Positions 1 to 12,361 of a stretch of 64,000 nt of DNA are shown in pieces. Source of the DNA: Tetrahymena elliotti 4EA (Eukaryota; Ciliophora; Oligohymenophorea; Hymenostomatida; Tetrahymenidae). Position numbers and translations under genes: made by a program. Every line of letters starts with the position of its first letter. Position 1 is the stretch's first letter. Location of the stretch: the NCBI GenBank assembly GCA_000231825.2, contig JH720301.1:186001-250000 (forward strand), written 5' to 3'. Below the pieces are notes generated by a model. That model did no database searches, was not told the DNA's origin, and saw only the letters and a list, made by a program, of their open reading frames with translations.

Positions 1-284
1 TTAAAATTCCATTACTATTATTATCCTTATTTCTATAATATATTTACTTATTTATACAAATATATTGTATTTTTAAACGTCTACTTCTTCAACACATTAA
101 AAGTAAATATTTTACTTAGTAGCTTTTGCAAATTATTTATTTATTAATCAATTTTGATTTAACATACCATCTTAAATTAATAGTCTTATCTGCACAACTA
201 GTAAGTCATTTTATTTTTATTGAATTCATTTTATGTAAATTTTTAAACGCTGCTGATATCTTACTTCAATATAACTGCTTTATT
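1..284. other. AT-rich flank, no gene seen
   Basis: This stretch is AT-rich and shows no sustained open frame on either strand under the ciliate code. It lies 3' of the first minus-strand gene and may hold its 3' UTR or the edge of a gene outside the window. Confidence 0.4.
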
Positions 285-1370
285 TCATCTTGGTAAAAGT
301 TTATTGACTAAAAATTTTTTGCTGCAAACATCAAATTAAATGAAGAAGTACACTTCTTCATTGTGGAAGGATAGACATTTAACTAAAGAAGCATAGCCTT
401 CATTAAAATAATATTCAGGACAGTCTAAAAGCTGATTACCATTTATTTTAAAAAATAAGCATTGGGTCTTAATTGAAATATCCCTTTTGCATCTAACTAT
501 CAGGATCAAGTAATCCTAAGAATAAACTACTTAATCATTATCTTTATATTAATGAGTGTATATAGAGCAGCTTTGTATATTAGTAATATTTTACAATGTC
601 TTTTGTATAGGATTTATATTTTAAGATTAATAGTTGTCTTGATCTTCATCTTTTGGCTATTCTGATGAATTTTTTATAGTGCAAATCGAGATGTAAGCAT
701 CTTCGTTAGATTACTCTATTTAAAGTATATATTTCTATTTTAAAAATAGAGTTCTTGCGAAAGCTTCACAAGTATTGATTTATTTCATACTCAGGCAGCA
801 TATGCTTTATGAATAAAGACAATTATCTTTCTATATTAATACTTAACTTTTCTACTTTAAACTTCCTAATAATAGGATATCTTGAGATTAAATACATTTT
901 ATGATCTTGAAAGTGCGTGAATGGAATATCTTCAGTCCTTTCGAGTATTAAACAACAAATTTTAAGTCATCAATGCGAAATAAATGCCCTATTTCTATAT
1001 TCCTATACACCTTTTCTACTTTTATTCTCTACTCAGTAACTCTAAGACAATAGAGTTTTCTGAGTCCCTTGACTAGGTAAGAGTGTTTGCTAAGCTTATA
1101 GATAGTAACACTTAAAATATTATCTAAATTAATTTATTCCTGTATGATAGTATTAAAATTTCCCTAGTTATCTCCCTTAATCACTGAAGCTATTTCTACT
1201 AATAAATTGCTACCGTTTTGGCTAATTTTTAGAAATTTATCAGGATCCTAATACTTTTCTATGAATCTAACAACTTCTCCCTAAGATTAAACTTCTAGTA
1301 TTGTCTTAAACTCATCTTTGCTAATATCTAAATGCTTATTTTTATTATAAGACAACTCATTGAAATCCAT
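285..1370 (-). CDS. hypothetical protein, single exon, 361 aa
   Basis: A single uninterrupted frame from ATG at 1370 to TGA at 285 encodes 361 residues with TAA/TAG read as Gln. Residue usage is protein-like, with Cys, Trp-poor hydrophobic segments and charged loops, and is clearly richer in G+C than the flanks. I recognise no family. The mid and C-terminal parts alternate short hydrophobic strands with polar loops, which suggests a beta-rich fold, but this is only an impression. There is no signal peptide, no transmembrane segment and no obvious catalytic motif. The next gene lies on the same strand, 390 bp upstream. The start is the first ATG of the frame, set in an A-rich context usual for ciliate genes. 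Confidence 0.7.
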
Positions 1371-1759
1371 ATTAAATGAGGTCTTGTGTGCAAAAACACT
1401 TTATATAAAATATTAATTTTTTATTGAAATTGATCTACTTAGCTAAGTTTTCTAAGATTAATCCTTCTTCGAGTAATCTTGAATGAATTTTGATAATGAA
1501 AATTCAATCTAAAAACAAAATAAAAACAATAGATTAATTTATTTTTTTTAAATAATTTCAAGAAAAAGAATAATTTCAAGTGTTTGTTTGAAAATAACAT
1601 TTTTTATGCACACAATAAATTAAAATAAACTACTTAATTAAAATTTATGATTATTTATTCTCTATTCTATTTGAAATAAATATTTAAAAAATGAATTCAT
1701 TTTTTAGGCAATTTAATTTAATCCAAAGATTATTTTACAAATTAATATTTCGTAAATTA
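1371..1759. other. intergenic, AT-rich, with a 22-bp palindrome
   Basis: No gene is visible between the two minus-strand genes. It contains a perfect palindrome at 1685-1706 centred on an EcoRI-type GAATTC core flanked by A6/T6. The half around 1692-1708 recurs as a 17-bp exact match inside the next gene at 2425-2441. Confidence 0.4.
1685..1706. repeat. 22-bp perfect palindrome
   Basis: The sequence reads T, six A, TGAATTCA, six T, A, and is identical to its reverse complement. It lies about 55 bp beyond the stop of the gene ending at 1760. It could form a cruciform or a short hairpin in a 3' UTR. In DNA this AT-rich, chance A/T tracts are common, so function is unproven. Confidence 0.5.
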
Positions 1760-2584
1760 TCAATTTCTCATAATTTTCTTTTTCTTTAAAATGAAGAATT
1801 GTAAAAACCCTTTATACTATTCAAATTTTTCAGAAGTATGAACCAAATCAAAGCTTTAATACAAAAATTATAAATTAGGATGATCTTAACCAATAAATTC
1901 TTCATCAAAATACCCTTAGTATATTGAAATGAGAAGAAAATCAAGTGGCTAAATAGCTGGATCAGTTATTATAAGAGCTTATTTTACAGTACTAACCCCC
2001 AATTCAACTAAAACTCTTTGTTCAGAATAGTTTTTTTGTAAATAATTAATTGCTTATTATAAGTTTTCCATACTAGGAGTAAACTAAATTTAATTTTACT
2101 TAATAAAATTTTATAAATTTATATCTTCTTTGATTTGTTTTTCTAAAATTGGATTTGTAGTGAGCAATGTTTTTTAATGTGGAGCTGTTATAGCTTTCAT
2201 TTAATAGAGAGTGTCCTTATCAAATTTCTGTGATAAAATGTAGTTTATTTTTTTGTTAGAAGTCAATTAAAACAACTATTCCCAATCTTTATATCCCATG
2301 AATTCTGGTTTTGATTAAGTTCCATCATTATTTTATTTTCTTACACTTTCTCCACTAGTTACATAAATATCGCAGAAACATCTTAAGAAGCTAAATGCCT
2401 TATAATCCGTTGGAAGAGCAGGAGTGAATTCATTTTTTAGGATAACTTTTAGGGAATCATTATTATTATCTTTACTCAATAAATTTATTGAGTATATAAA
2501 TTTGCTACTTTCAAGGTATTTTGCCTATCCAAAAACTTATTTAACAAACTATTTAGACTCATTTGAAAGAATTTTACTTAACAT
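1760..2584 (-). CDS. hypothetical protein, single exon, 274 aa
   Basis: ATG at 2584 to TGA at 1760 gives 274 residues in one exon. The frame is Gln-rich through TAA/TAG, as in its neighbours. The N-terminal half is basic and polar. The C-terminal half contains a more ordered segment with hydrophobic runs (VLVELG, ALIITDPAI) ending in a lysine-rich tail. No family is recognised, and no signal peptide or membrane helix is apparent. It lies head-to-tail with the gene at 285-1370. A 5' exon further upstream cannot be excluded, because the region above 2584 is too AT-rich to judge. Confidence 0.6.
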
Positions 2585-3440
2585 GATTCCAAGTTTAATT
2601 TTTTTATAATTTTTTATCAATTTATTTTTAAAAAGAAAATTCCAATCAAATATTTAATTAAAATTAATTATCAGAAAAAAGGGTAAATTAAATATAAGTA
2701 AGCTCATTTATGTTCTAGAACAATACAATTTACTTTATAGAAAGATTTAGATAATCCTTTACACTTCAAATTTTTGTTTACTAATTTTATGCTGAAAGCC
2801 TTAAATTGAATGATTTGTGTTGTTACTTCTAAAAATAAATATTAATAATATCATAAAAAAATTTTTTGTTTATTAAAAAATCAAATATGGATAAAAATTA
2901 AAATTTAGTCACTTTATATTTAAAATCTATCATCTAATAAGCTAAAATAATAAATTGAACTTGTCAAAATAACTATTGAGAAATAAATTATGAAGTAGTT
3001 TGGTTTTAAAATAATAAAATTATTTTGATATTGAAATAATTTTTTGAAAATATCCAATAATTCTTAAATTCATTTTTAATATCAAAATTTTTGTTTGTAA
3101 GATTAATAGATTTCAGGATAATTAGAATGAAAAATTAAATAACTTTGTTCATGAAATAAATCATGAAAAATATCCTTTTTTTAAAATTAATTTTTACGTA
3201 GAATAGAAAAATTCCAAGAAATTAATTTTCAAAAACATAAAAAACACTTTATTTATAATTTTATTCAGTAGACATTTATTTATTTTTTAAATTTTTTTAT
3301 TTTTGAAAAGTGGTTTCTATTTTACTTTTTAATTTTTAATAATTATTTCATTTAATTAAGTTATTTAACTTAAGTAAATTGCTGCTCTATTTTTGTTTAC
3401 TTTATGAACATCATAAATGTAATTCAAGATTTTATTTTGT
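2585..3440. other. intergenic, very AT-rich
   Basis: About 860 bp of homopolymer-like A/T tracts with no sustained frame. It must hold the 5' flank of the gene ending at 2584 and the 3' flank of the gene ending at 3441. Nothing else is seen. Confidence 0.5.
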
Positions 3441-6400
3441 TCATTCTTTTTTTGTAGTTGGGAATCTCTTAGCTCCTTTTCCCATATTTACACCTGCTTT
3501 TTTTTGGGGTTTAATTTGAGTTACTTAAGGTTCAATGTAAACTTCCGCTTCTTTTACTTTTGGGTTATAGTTAGGATCTTCTTCTCTAGTTTAAATTTTT
3601 CCTATGTCTACATAACCTTTAATCTATTTTTAAATAAATGTTAATATAGGAAATGTTACAAACTTTTTAATTTACCTTTTTGTCTTACTGTGTATATTTT
3701 ATATCTAAATCAACTTTTTCTTCTTCTTACTTTTCAGCTCCTCCTGAGAAAATATCTTCTCTCTCTTTTTACTTCTTCATGTTGACTAGTACTGGTACTT
3801 TTGGTTTAATAGGTGCTATGTTAACATCTAGTTTAATCTCTTCTTCATAGTTTGCATTATCTTCATCCTATTTTTAAAAATAATTTGGATAAAATAATAA
3901 TTTTTTATTTTTAAGCTGACCTTAAAAAAATTTAAAAAACCTACATAAAATAATTAAATATTTCTTACTTTTTCTGGTCTTCCAACCATTTTGTCAAATT
4001 TAATATCAGGAAGTTTTTTAGCTGGTCTTTCTATATTGTTAAGAAGTAAATTATCTCCATCAAAATCTCCTTCAGGTTTAACTATAGGTCCTGTATCTTT
4101 TTCAGGCATTTTATCTATATCAATTCCTGGAATATGTCTATCAACTTATCTATAATCTACTTCATATTCTCCTAAGTGAGGTATTTTATTTTGCTTATCA
4201 TAATATTCTCTCATTATTCTCATAAATTCTTCATGCTCAGCAAATATGTCTTTATGCATTTTATTACTAAAATCTCCTCCCTTATTCATATTTTCTCTTA
4301 TCTAAAATTATTTAAAAGAAACATTTTTAATTAAAAGCAAAGTAAATAGTAATTATATTGCATAAAATATGATTTCTTAGATTCATATTTTAAATTTTTT
4401 ACCTTATTTAAATCATAATCATAGAATTGCCATTCTTCCTTAAATAGATCTGAATCTGGTGGATGATCAGGCTTATGGTCAGTTGGTTCATGATATTTAA
4501 ATCCTTTCTTATTGTTAGGTTTGATTGGATCAACTGAAGGGAAAATTAAATCATTATCAAAGTTTTCATTTTAATAAAGATAATCCATATTATTTTCTCT
4601 GGCATTATTTTCATTAATTTGTGGTATTTTAACTACACCAATATCATTTCTTTTTTCTATTTAATTATATTGAGGATGATATGCACCTGGACCTCTCTCT
4701 AATCTAATTAAAAAAAATATCGTTATTATTTAAGTGATAGTGTCAACAAAACAAATTTAAAATAAATAAAAATCATCCATTTATATGAATGAGGAAAATT
4801 GATACATGTCCTTAAATTAAATTAAAAAACACAAAATTTTATTATTTTCCCATCAATAAATTCATGAATAAAAATAGAAATAGATAAGAATTAATTAAAA
4901 CCAGTTAATTACTCTAACATTCCCTCTTCTCCAATAAATTTAGGCTTATGTTCTTATAATATGATAGCTGAAGTAGGATTTTTTCTTATCTAATTTTCAT
5001 TGATCTCATAATTTCTGTTATCTTAATCTTCCAAGCTTATTGGTTTCTCTTTAAGTTCTTTAGCAAATGTCCAAGCAGGCTTTGCTTCCTTAACCATATC
5101 ATCTTTACAGTAATAATAATCAGGTCCTGGGATGTCTTCTTTAGGATCTTTGCGTAATGGACTATATGAGCTTTTCCTATAAACTACCATCGTTGGAGCT
5201 GATTCAGGCTCTTTTATTTCATATGCTGCAGGTCCTCTTTCTCTTATTTCTCTAAGCTAATCAAGCAACTTAAACACAGCTGCTATTTTTTCTCTTGATC
5301 CCTTAGGAGCTGCTGTTACATCCCTAATGCTCTTTTTAATAACTACTCCACCGGGATTAGCCCTTATTAAATAAAATAAAATCATTAATTTAAACATAAT
5401 TCATTAATATTGTTATTAATTCAATTCATATCAACATTTTCAGATAAATTATATGATAGTAAGTAATCATTTATCTTATTAAATTTAATAAATAAATTAT
5501 TTTTTTTTCGTAAAACTAAATTTCAATGAGCCTAAACCTCTACATATTATATTATTTATTAAGCAAAATTTATTCTCAGCTGCTTAGAAATTTAATAAGA
5601 AAATAGTAAATAAAAAAACTACTCTCACTGTTTAAGATTTAACAATTTTCTCAATAAAAATATGAAGGAGTTAGCTCAATAAATTTTCATATTCATTTTA
5701 AGAGTAATTCTCAATAGAATCTAAGATTAATTCTTAGAATTTAAAAATTTTCATAAAAAATTTCTATAGAATCTTTTTTTGTTTGTTTTTGACTTTAATT
5801 ACTACTTATTGGTTCAGTTAAATCAACCAAAAAATCTATGAAATCAATACTGAAATGATTATTATTGAATTTTAATGAATTCTATTTTTAAAATGTTTAA
5901 ATTACCTTAAATATTTATCTTTATCAACTTTAGCCATCCTTTGAAACATAGCAGCTTCTAATTCTTAAGCACGTCTTTCATTCTCTTTTATCTCTTGCTT
6001 GGCGTTTCTTGGTATTTTCTTTTTTATTGAAACTCCAGGAGCCTTTCTTTTTATAACATCATAATTAGGATTCAAAAAGTCTATGGAAGCTTTCTTTGTC
6101 TGCTCAAATCTTTTGCTTTTTGGTATGGGGACTCCTTTTTTTGGTTCTACACAACTATAATTTGGATTATAAGCCCCTGGACCTATAAATTAGCTTAAAC
6201 TAGCTTGAGTTTCTAAATCACTAAATCTGCTGTCTTGAGATATTGTACTTGCATTCATGTATTAAGAAGAACTATGTTTACCTTTAGTAGCAGGTGGATT
6301 AATCACAATACCTAATTATAAATATTTTTAGTGAATAAAGTAAGTTACTTTAAGTTGAATGAAATTAATTTTCAGTATTTATTAACTGACTTCAAATCTA

Positions 6401-6885
6401 ATATTCAAGTATTAGTTTAATTGTCAGTACATAATGTGAATATTAAATTACTTGCCCCAAAAAAAAATACCTTAAGACTTAGGTTTGACTTGATCGAATT
6501 TTACGTCATAGAAAATATCTCTAAAATCGTCTTTCTTTTAATCTTAGAATCTTTTACTCATAGGGAAAACAATATTTTATGATTTTTTTTAATGAGGTAG
6601 AATAGGAGTAAGATCAGTAGCTGCTGATAAAATATCAGGAGGTGCTGCTGAATTACCTATACTATTTTTATTATCTTTTTTAAAGCGATCTGCTTTAGAA
6701 AACCCAAATTTAGGTTAAGTTTTTGCAACCATTTTATCATTAATAGTTTGATCTTAGAATTTGAGAGATTTATCTTAAGTTTAATACACTTTTTTCATAG
6801 AATTAACAGTAGATTTAAGCGATTTCATTTCTTGCTTACTCTCAGCAACTTCTTTTTTAAGTTCAGCGAGTAAATCTTGTAACAT
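3441..6885 (-). CDS. STPGR/SHIPPO-repeat axonemal protein, 7 exons, 759 aa
   Basis: Exons are 6471-6885, 5906-6311, 4913-5362, 4403-4703, 3969-4301, 3676-3867 and 3441-3623, all with GTA donors and AG acceptors, summing to 760 codons with the stop. The product is rich in Pro, Gly, Lys and Glu. It carries spaced Pro-Gly signatures (GPGAYNP, GPDYYY, GPGAYHP, IPGID) typical of sperm-tail PG-rich (ODF3/SHIPPO) repeats, found in proteins of the axonemal microtubule wall. The N-terminus is a short coiled coil (about residues 1-40). A cytoskeletal, probably ciliary, role follows from the family; the exact location is inference. Intron lengths run from 52 to 543 nt. Start: the first ATG of a long frame, preceded by AT-rich DNA. 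Confidence 0.82.
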
Positions 6886-7711
6886 TTTTGGATGAAAAAT
6901 TAAAAATAATCTTGCTACTTTGTTACTAAGCAAACACTAAAATAGTTAAATTTTGATGATTTTTCCTTAATACTGAATGGATAATATCAAAGTGTTTCAT
7001 TCAAAATATTATATATGACAAATTTTTAAAAGTTTAAGTGAAATACTGCAAATATTATCTTTTGAATTTAAGTAAGGCAAACAAAGTAATATAATTTTTT
7101 GAAAATTAATCCATAGTAATTAGTAAATACAAAGCTCTCGAACAAAAATAAATGAAGAGATAATCTATTCTAAATTTTTACTTGCTAAAATATTAATACA
7201 TGTACTTTAAATTATTGGCCAATGCGAAGAAATAATATAGATTTTTAATTAATGAAAAAATAAAAGGATTGATGATCAAATCATCAAAATTTATTATCTG
7301 TTTTTTGATTTTTCAGTTAATTGATCAAAAGCATAATTTCTTAAAAAATTAGCTGATCTCTTTATAAAGTAAGGTATTTATTTTACTTATTTTTCAAAAC
7401 AAAAATTTGTTTATTTAATTATTGAAATGGTATATCTATTGAAAAAAATAATAACAAATGATGCTCAATCAATTAGAAAAACCAACTGTTCATATTGATC
7501 TCTTAGCTATTACTATTTTAATTCTTAATTAATGAAAGTAAGTTTTTTTTATCTTCCTTTATCTTACTATAAATAATTTAAGGATTTTTAAATCTGAGGC
7601 AGTGATTTTTTTTTTTGCTTCTCTTCAAATGATGTTTGCTTAATTTGTTTTAATTTTCATGGTTTAAATGAAGTGATTTCCTTGAGCCATAGAAATTGAC
7701 AAATTTAATAA
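6886..7711. other. divergent intergenic region
   Basis: About 830 bp between two divergent genes, so promoters for both should lie here. It is AT-rich with no sustained frame. A perfect 8-bp inverted repeat with a 3-nt loop lies at 7269-7287 (TTGATGAT/ATCATCAA). No known ciliate promoter element was recognised. Confidence 0.45.
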
Positions 7712-8719
7712 ATGTTAGTTACTGATTTTTAATAAATAAACTAACTAACTATGTAAATTAGGTAGGAAAAATCTTCCAAATCAATATCATCCTCCACTGA
7801 AATTTAAAAAGAAAAAAATAGGATAAAGAAATTTAACATAGAAAAAATTAATCTAGCAAAAAGAAAAACTAATAAATATATCATATAAAAAAAAATAAAT
7901 AATTTCGAATCCTATATTAAAGATAAAGAAAAAAATTAGATACAAAAAGAATCAACACAATCTTCTTTAATCATAATAAATCCTACTAGAATTAAAGAAT
8001 AAAAATACATATCAACCAATAATAATTTTAAAATAATTACAAAAATATCTAAAGTTGTTGAAAAAATACATACTTAAATAATTCAAAAAATGGATACTTA
8101 ATGCTACAATCTTATTTAATCAAACCTTCCACAGAATAACGAAAAAGTAATCAATATATTTACTTGCTCTCAAGATATTGAGTTGAAAACTCCAGCTGTA
8201 AACAAAACTAAAATGGGAAAATAAAATCTGAATTTATTCTAAAATATTACAAACTCCTCTAGTTCAACTGCTAGTAGCAGCGAAAATAATGAGGAATTCA
8301 GCTGTCCTGAGAGATAAATCAAGTTTTCACAAATTGTAATTGATTCAAATAATGATTTGGAATCAAGAATTCATGAATGGTTGGATAAGCTTAATGTTGT
8401 TATAACTGACCCCTATGATAAGGTAGCTGATTATTACCACTAACTTAGAATTTAAGCTTTCAACCGCTTTATAGATTGCTTTGCTATAAACGAAAATAGT
8501 GTTAACGATGACATCTCCAAAGTAGAAAATTTGTAAATAAACACAAATATGACTAAATAATAATCAACTCTTGTTATGAGCTCCTCCCCAATAATATAAA
8601 GACGCAATAAAATTATGAGTTCTGATAATCGCAATGATATCAAAGAATTTAGCTTAAAAAAGAATTTAAGAAATCAAATGGAAGACGAAATAGTTATATC
8701 TGAATTTTAACATGCTTGA
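7712..8719 (+). CDS. hypothetical basic disordered protein, 335 aa, possibly longer
   Basis: A frame from ATG 7712 to TGA 8717-8719 encodes 335 residues rich in Lys, Asn, Ser, Ile and Gln. The first 120 residues are strongly basic. Residues about 210-270 look more ordered (SRIHEWLDKLNVV and a following helix). No family is recognised. The in-frame TGA lies inside sequence that keeps the same character: the frame stays open for another 110 codons to a TGA at 9050-9052. Either this is the true end and the rest is an open 3' UTR, or a short intron (for example a GT/AG pair about 30 nt long spanning the TGA), a sequence error or a recent nonsense change has split one longer gene. An upstream in-frame TGA at 7697 supports the chosen start. 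Confidence 0.55.
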
Positions 8720-9052
8720 AAGAGGCAAATCTATAATTTAATAAAAAAAACTGTGCAAATATTAAGAAAAAGCAAAGACATAATTCTTCCCTAATTTTTC
8801 TCAAGTCAATCTTCATACTACTAACAAAATACTAACTAAAAAGAAGAGAGACAATTTTCTAATTTAAAAACCATTTTAACCAATCTAAAATCTCCTCTTA
8901 ACTTTAATATATCCTATTCTTTAGGAAATAATTTTAAATAAATAAATATATAAAATCTTTAACATTATTACATAAATCTTCACTTAATTAATAAACCAAA
9001 TCTTAAATACGTTGAATGTAAATATTTATAATTATATTACTCTTAATCTTGA
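8720..9052 (+). other. open frame continuing after the TGA at 8717
   Basis: The reading frame of the preceding gene continues without another stop from 8720 to TGA 9050-9052. The composition (Lys, Asn, Gln, Ile, Ser) matches the upstream part. It may be a C-terminal extension reached by splicing or interrupted by a nonsense codon. Coding status is unproven. Confidence 0.35.
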
Positions 9053-9335
9053 AATACTTATTTTATATCAATACATTTAGTAAGTTTAATATTCAACAAA
9101 ACCATTTAACCTTTTTAACTTTTTGGTGTGAAAAGAAACTTATTCTTGTCCAAATTAATTAATTCCCCTCAGAAAAAATGCTTATTGTTATTTTCTTTTT
9201 AGGAATGCAATTTAATCTTTGCGTTATTTTTGGGAATTAACTTTTTTAATCAAAAAATTGTAATCTGAAACCCACATTAAAAACCACATAAATAATTTAA
9301 ATTATTTATCAAAAAAGAGATTAATTCTAACTAAG

Positions 9336-9686
9336 ATGTTTGGATTAATTTATTTCTTCTTTGATCTAACTCAAGCAAACTTTTTTAAAATAAAAGGAGA
9401 AATTCATTTTCAGAATATAAAAATTAAACCTCATACAATAAAATTTACTAGTCTTGAAAAAGAACCAACTACACTAATAGCTGGCTATTTATACATAAGT
9501 ATCAATAAAATATATTTTTCTTAAAATAACGAAATTAAAATTGATTTCAGTTTTTTAAGGAATTCATTCAATATTAATTTTATGATAAAGCAAACAAAAT
9601 ATAAACTAATAAAATTATTGTTTATGAACATGCATAATAATAACAAAATTAATATACTAATGTATTATCAAATAAATTATTTATGA
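9336..9686 (+). CDS. possible small gene or exon, 116 aa
   Basis: ATG 9336 to TGA 9684-9686 gives 116 residues. The frame is open from about 9137, so this could be part of a larger exon belonging to a split gene with the one upstream. The first 20 residues are hydrophobic and aromatic and could act as a membrane anchor or signal. The rest alternates Lys/Asn and Ile and has no recognised family. It ends 14 bp before the stop of the convergent gene at 9700, which leaves almost no room for 3' UTRs and lowers confidence. Confidence 0.35.
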
Positions 9687-9699
9687 TATTTAATAAAAT

Positions 9700-11560
9700 T
9701 CAAATATGATGTATGCTTTATTTATTTTCACTAGATTTAAGTAAAAGGAGCTCTTAAAATTTAGCCTTAACTCTAGGGAACTCTTCTATATTGGTCTAAT
9801 AAATTAAAAATGCTAAAAATCCTCTGAAAATTAAAGTTAAAAGAGTTGCAATAAAAGTTAAAACTCTTTGGGCATTTTGAATACCGTCATCATCACTTTA
9901 TTCTCTTGCTAGCCAGTGAGAACCAATTATGATCATCCAGAATAAATCAAGTGCTAAAACAAATCCTAAGCCCTATATAGTTCTCTTTTTCAATAATTAA
10001 TAGCTTTCTATTGCTTCATCTTTACTGAATAGGGAAGTTAAAAAGTAAAGGCAAATACAAATATCAATCATATTACTCTTCTTTCCTCCAAATAAGAAAG
10101 CAATACCAAGATATATGATGAATAAAATGTGTAAATCATATCTAATATATTTTAAATTAATATTAAAGAATAAAAATGTAAAAATTTAATAAAATTTTAC
10201 TCTGCTGGTGTAGAAATAACTTTATTTTCAGGTTAAAATGGGTTCATAGTTCCTCTGTCAGGGGCAATAGATATATCATTAACAATCGATTAATTCTAGG
10301 ATGCAGGATTTTTAACTTTTTAAGCTCTTTTTACTTCATCATCCTTATAGGAAAAGTTAGATTTATCTAAAATCTAGTTTTAGGGGACTTCATAATTAAA
10401 GTTAAATAGTTTTTGCTATTAAAATGGTTGAAGTAAAGTTTGGAAGTTTTGTTAAATATTCAATATTTCATTTTCATACAATTACAATTCAGAAGTAAGC
10501 TAAAATTTAGCGCTTTCAATATTATTAATACTCAAAGATAAAGACATTTAAGTTTGGACACTGTCTTGTTAATACTCATTAATTATTTTGTATAAATTAA
10601 CATTTTAAATAGATTGCTAATTGTAGATAGCTTATTAGAAATCTAAATTGCAAAATTTAAATTGAATGTATCCTAAATATTCCTATTTTTCACCATAAAT
10701 AACCAATCTACATTCATCTTAAAAGCTGCTTATTTCTACCTAGATAATTAATAAAAAAATATTTATTTTGCAAAATTAAATAAAACTAATTTCAAAAAAA
10801 CTTTTATAAAAAACATTTCTAAGTTCATCATCATTAATTCTGAAATAAAAAATAAATTTTATTTTAATAATTTGTTCTGCACTTAATTTTATCTTTTTTT
10901 AAAGTAAGATCCATATAAATTTTATATTGAATTTATTTCTAATTGGTTAGCTTCAAATGTACGATAAAAGTGCTTTTATTGTGATTTAATTTGTATCTTA
11001 TAATTAAAGAAAGAGAATAATTTTTTTAAATTTACTTGCTCATTTAATAAGTAGCTGCCAAAGTTTTCATTAAATTTGATAATCTTTGTGTCATAGGTTT
11101 TTTTAATTTAATCTTCAAAGTAGATAGAAATTATAATAGAGAAAATTTTTGTAAAGGCTGGAAAGAAAGAAGAAGGAATCTGAACATTATTTATAATCAA
11201 GTAATTTGAGTTTCCTCTTTATTACAATAGATCTAAACTGTTTCTATTTTCCTTAAGTTACTTAAGAGAAAATTAAGAATTAGCTTCTTAAGTTAAAAGA
11301 ATATTAACTCCCTCATATATCATAGTCAAAATACTATCCATGTTATATGGTAAGTTTCTTTTTCTCACTTACTCGTCCAATTCTTCCATAACTTCTTAAC
11401 TATATTATCCATTAGTGATCATTCTATTAAAGACATCTAAAATATCACCACGGCTTATTATTCTTTCAAAATCAAAATTTGGAAAGTAATTGTTAATCAT
11501 CTGCTTCATTTAAAGTACAGATAAACCTATCTTATCAAAAGCTTCAAATCTATTATTCAT
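9700..11560 (-). CDS. membrane protein with C-terminal multi-pass domain, paralogue A, 3 exons, 501 aa
   Basis: Exons are 11036-11560, 10201-10739 and 9700-10141, totalling 502 codons with the stop. The N-terminal ~350 residues are soluble, helical and Gln/Asn-rich. The C-terminal ~145 residues hold about four hydrophobic helices: one after the second intron, a short second one, one around FVLALDLFWMIIIGSHW, and one around ATLLTLIFRGFLAFLIY. A short acidic segment (SDDDG) separates the last two. The next gene upstream on the same strand has the same plan, the same motifs (DLFWxxI versus DLAWLIV, followed by an acidic DN/DD stretch) and an intron at the same place and phase. No named family is recognised. 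The first intron (10740-11035) contains some open sequence, but skipping it keeps phase 0 and matches the paralogue. Confidence 0.72.
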
Positions 11561-11680
11561 TTTTCTATTTTTTTCTACTTTTTATCCTAAATAACTATTT
11601 ATCTTATTTTTATTTTTATGCAAAAACTAAACTAATTTATTATATAATTTATATATTTACTAATAAATAAAATATAATCT

Positions 11681-11848
11681 TCACATATCTTTTTTGAATT
11701 GAAAGCTTACAGGATCTATGGCCTAGCTTTATTTGAAAATCTTGCATAAATTTTGTGCGCATCTCAAATTCATAAATTTATTTTTAAAATCAAAATCTTC
11801 TTTTTGGTCTTCTTTAAATAGTATAATCCTATATTTACATATTGCCAT
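11681..11848 (-). CDS. possible 55-aa micro-ORF
   Basis: ATG 11848 to TGA 11681 gives 55 residues with three Cys and an unusually even residue mix for this AT-rich spacer (starting MAICKYRI). It could be a tiny gene, a last exon (a TTAAG acceptor-like string directly precedes the ATG), or chance. No family is recognised. Confidence 0.25.
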
Positions 11849-12121
11849 CTTAATTAAATAAGTAAAATAATAATAAATGCAATTTTGTCATAATATCTTC
11901 AAATGAATATTTTTTTTAGTTTAAATTAATTTTAAATTAAAAAAGTTTTCAAATTTAGAATATTTCTCAATATAATCTGGAACTTCACTTTAAAGATATT
12001 TAATTTTTAAAAAATACACACTCTATTTTTTAATAAATTAAAATGCTATAAAATAATATTATGATTAGAACCTATTTATAAAGTTATACTAAGTTTTTAT
12101 TTTGAATAAAATTTTAAGAAA

Positions 12122-12361
12122 ATGAGTACAAAATTATTTCTTCTTTTAATTATTTTAATATTTTTTTTGATAAAATAATATTAGGGTTTCAAAAATGGAA
12201 TAAAAAGAAGAAAAGAAATACTCAAAATCTTTAAAAAGCTCTACCAAACCATAATATTTGATTAAAAAATCTTATTTTTTTATATTATTTACTGCTTATC
12301 ATTAATAGAATAGTCTATTAACCAGTCTTAATTAAATAACTAAATTATCTAAAAAACTTGA
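12122..12361 (+). CDS. possible 79-aa ORF with hydrophobic N-terminus
   Basis: ATG 12122 to TGA 12359-12361. The first 18 residues (MSTKLFLLLIILIFFL) look like a signal peptide or anchor, and the rest is Lys/Ile/Gln-rich. In AT-rich DNA such Phe/Leu/Ile runs arise easily from T-tracts, so this is weak. A second overlapping frame, 12195-12413, is equally open. Confidence 0.2.
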
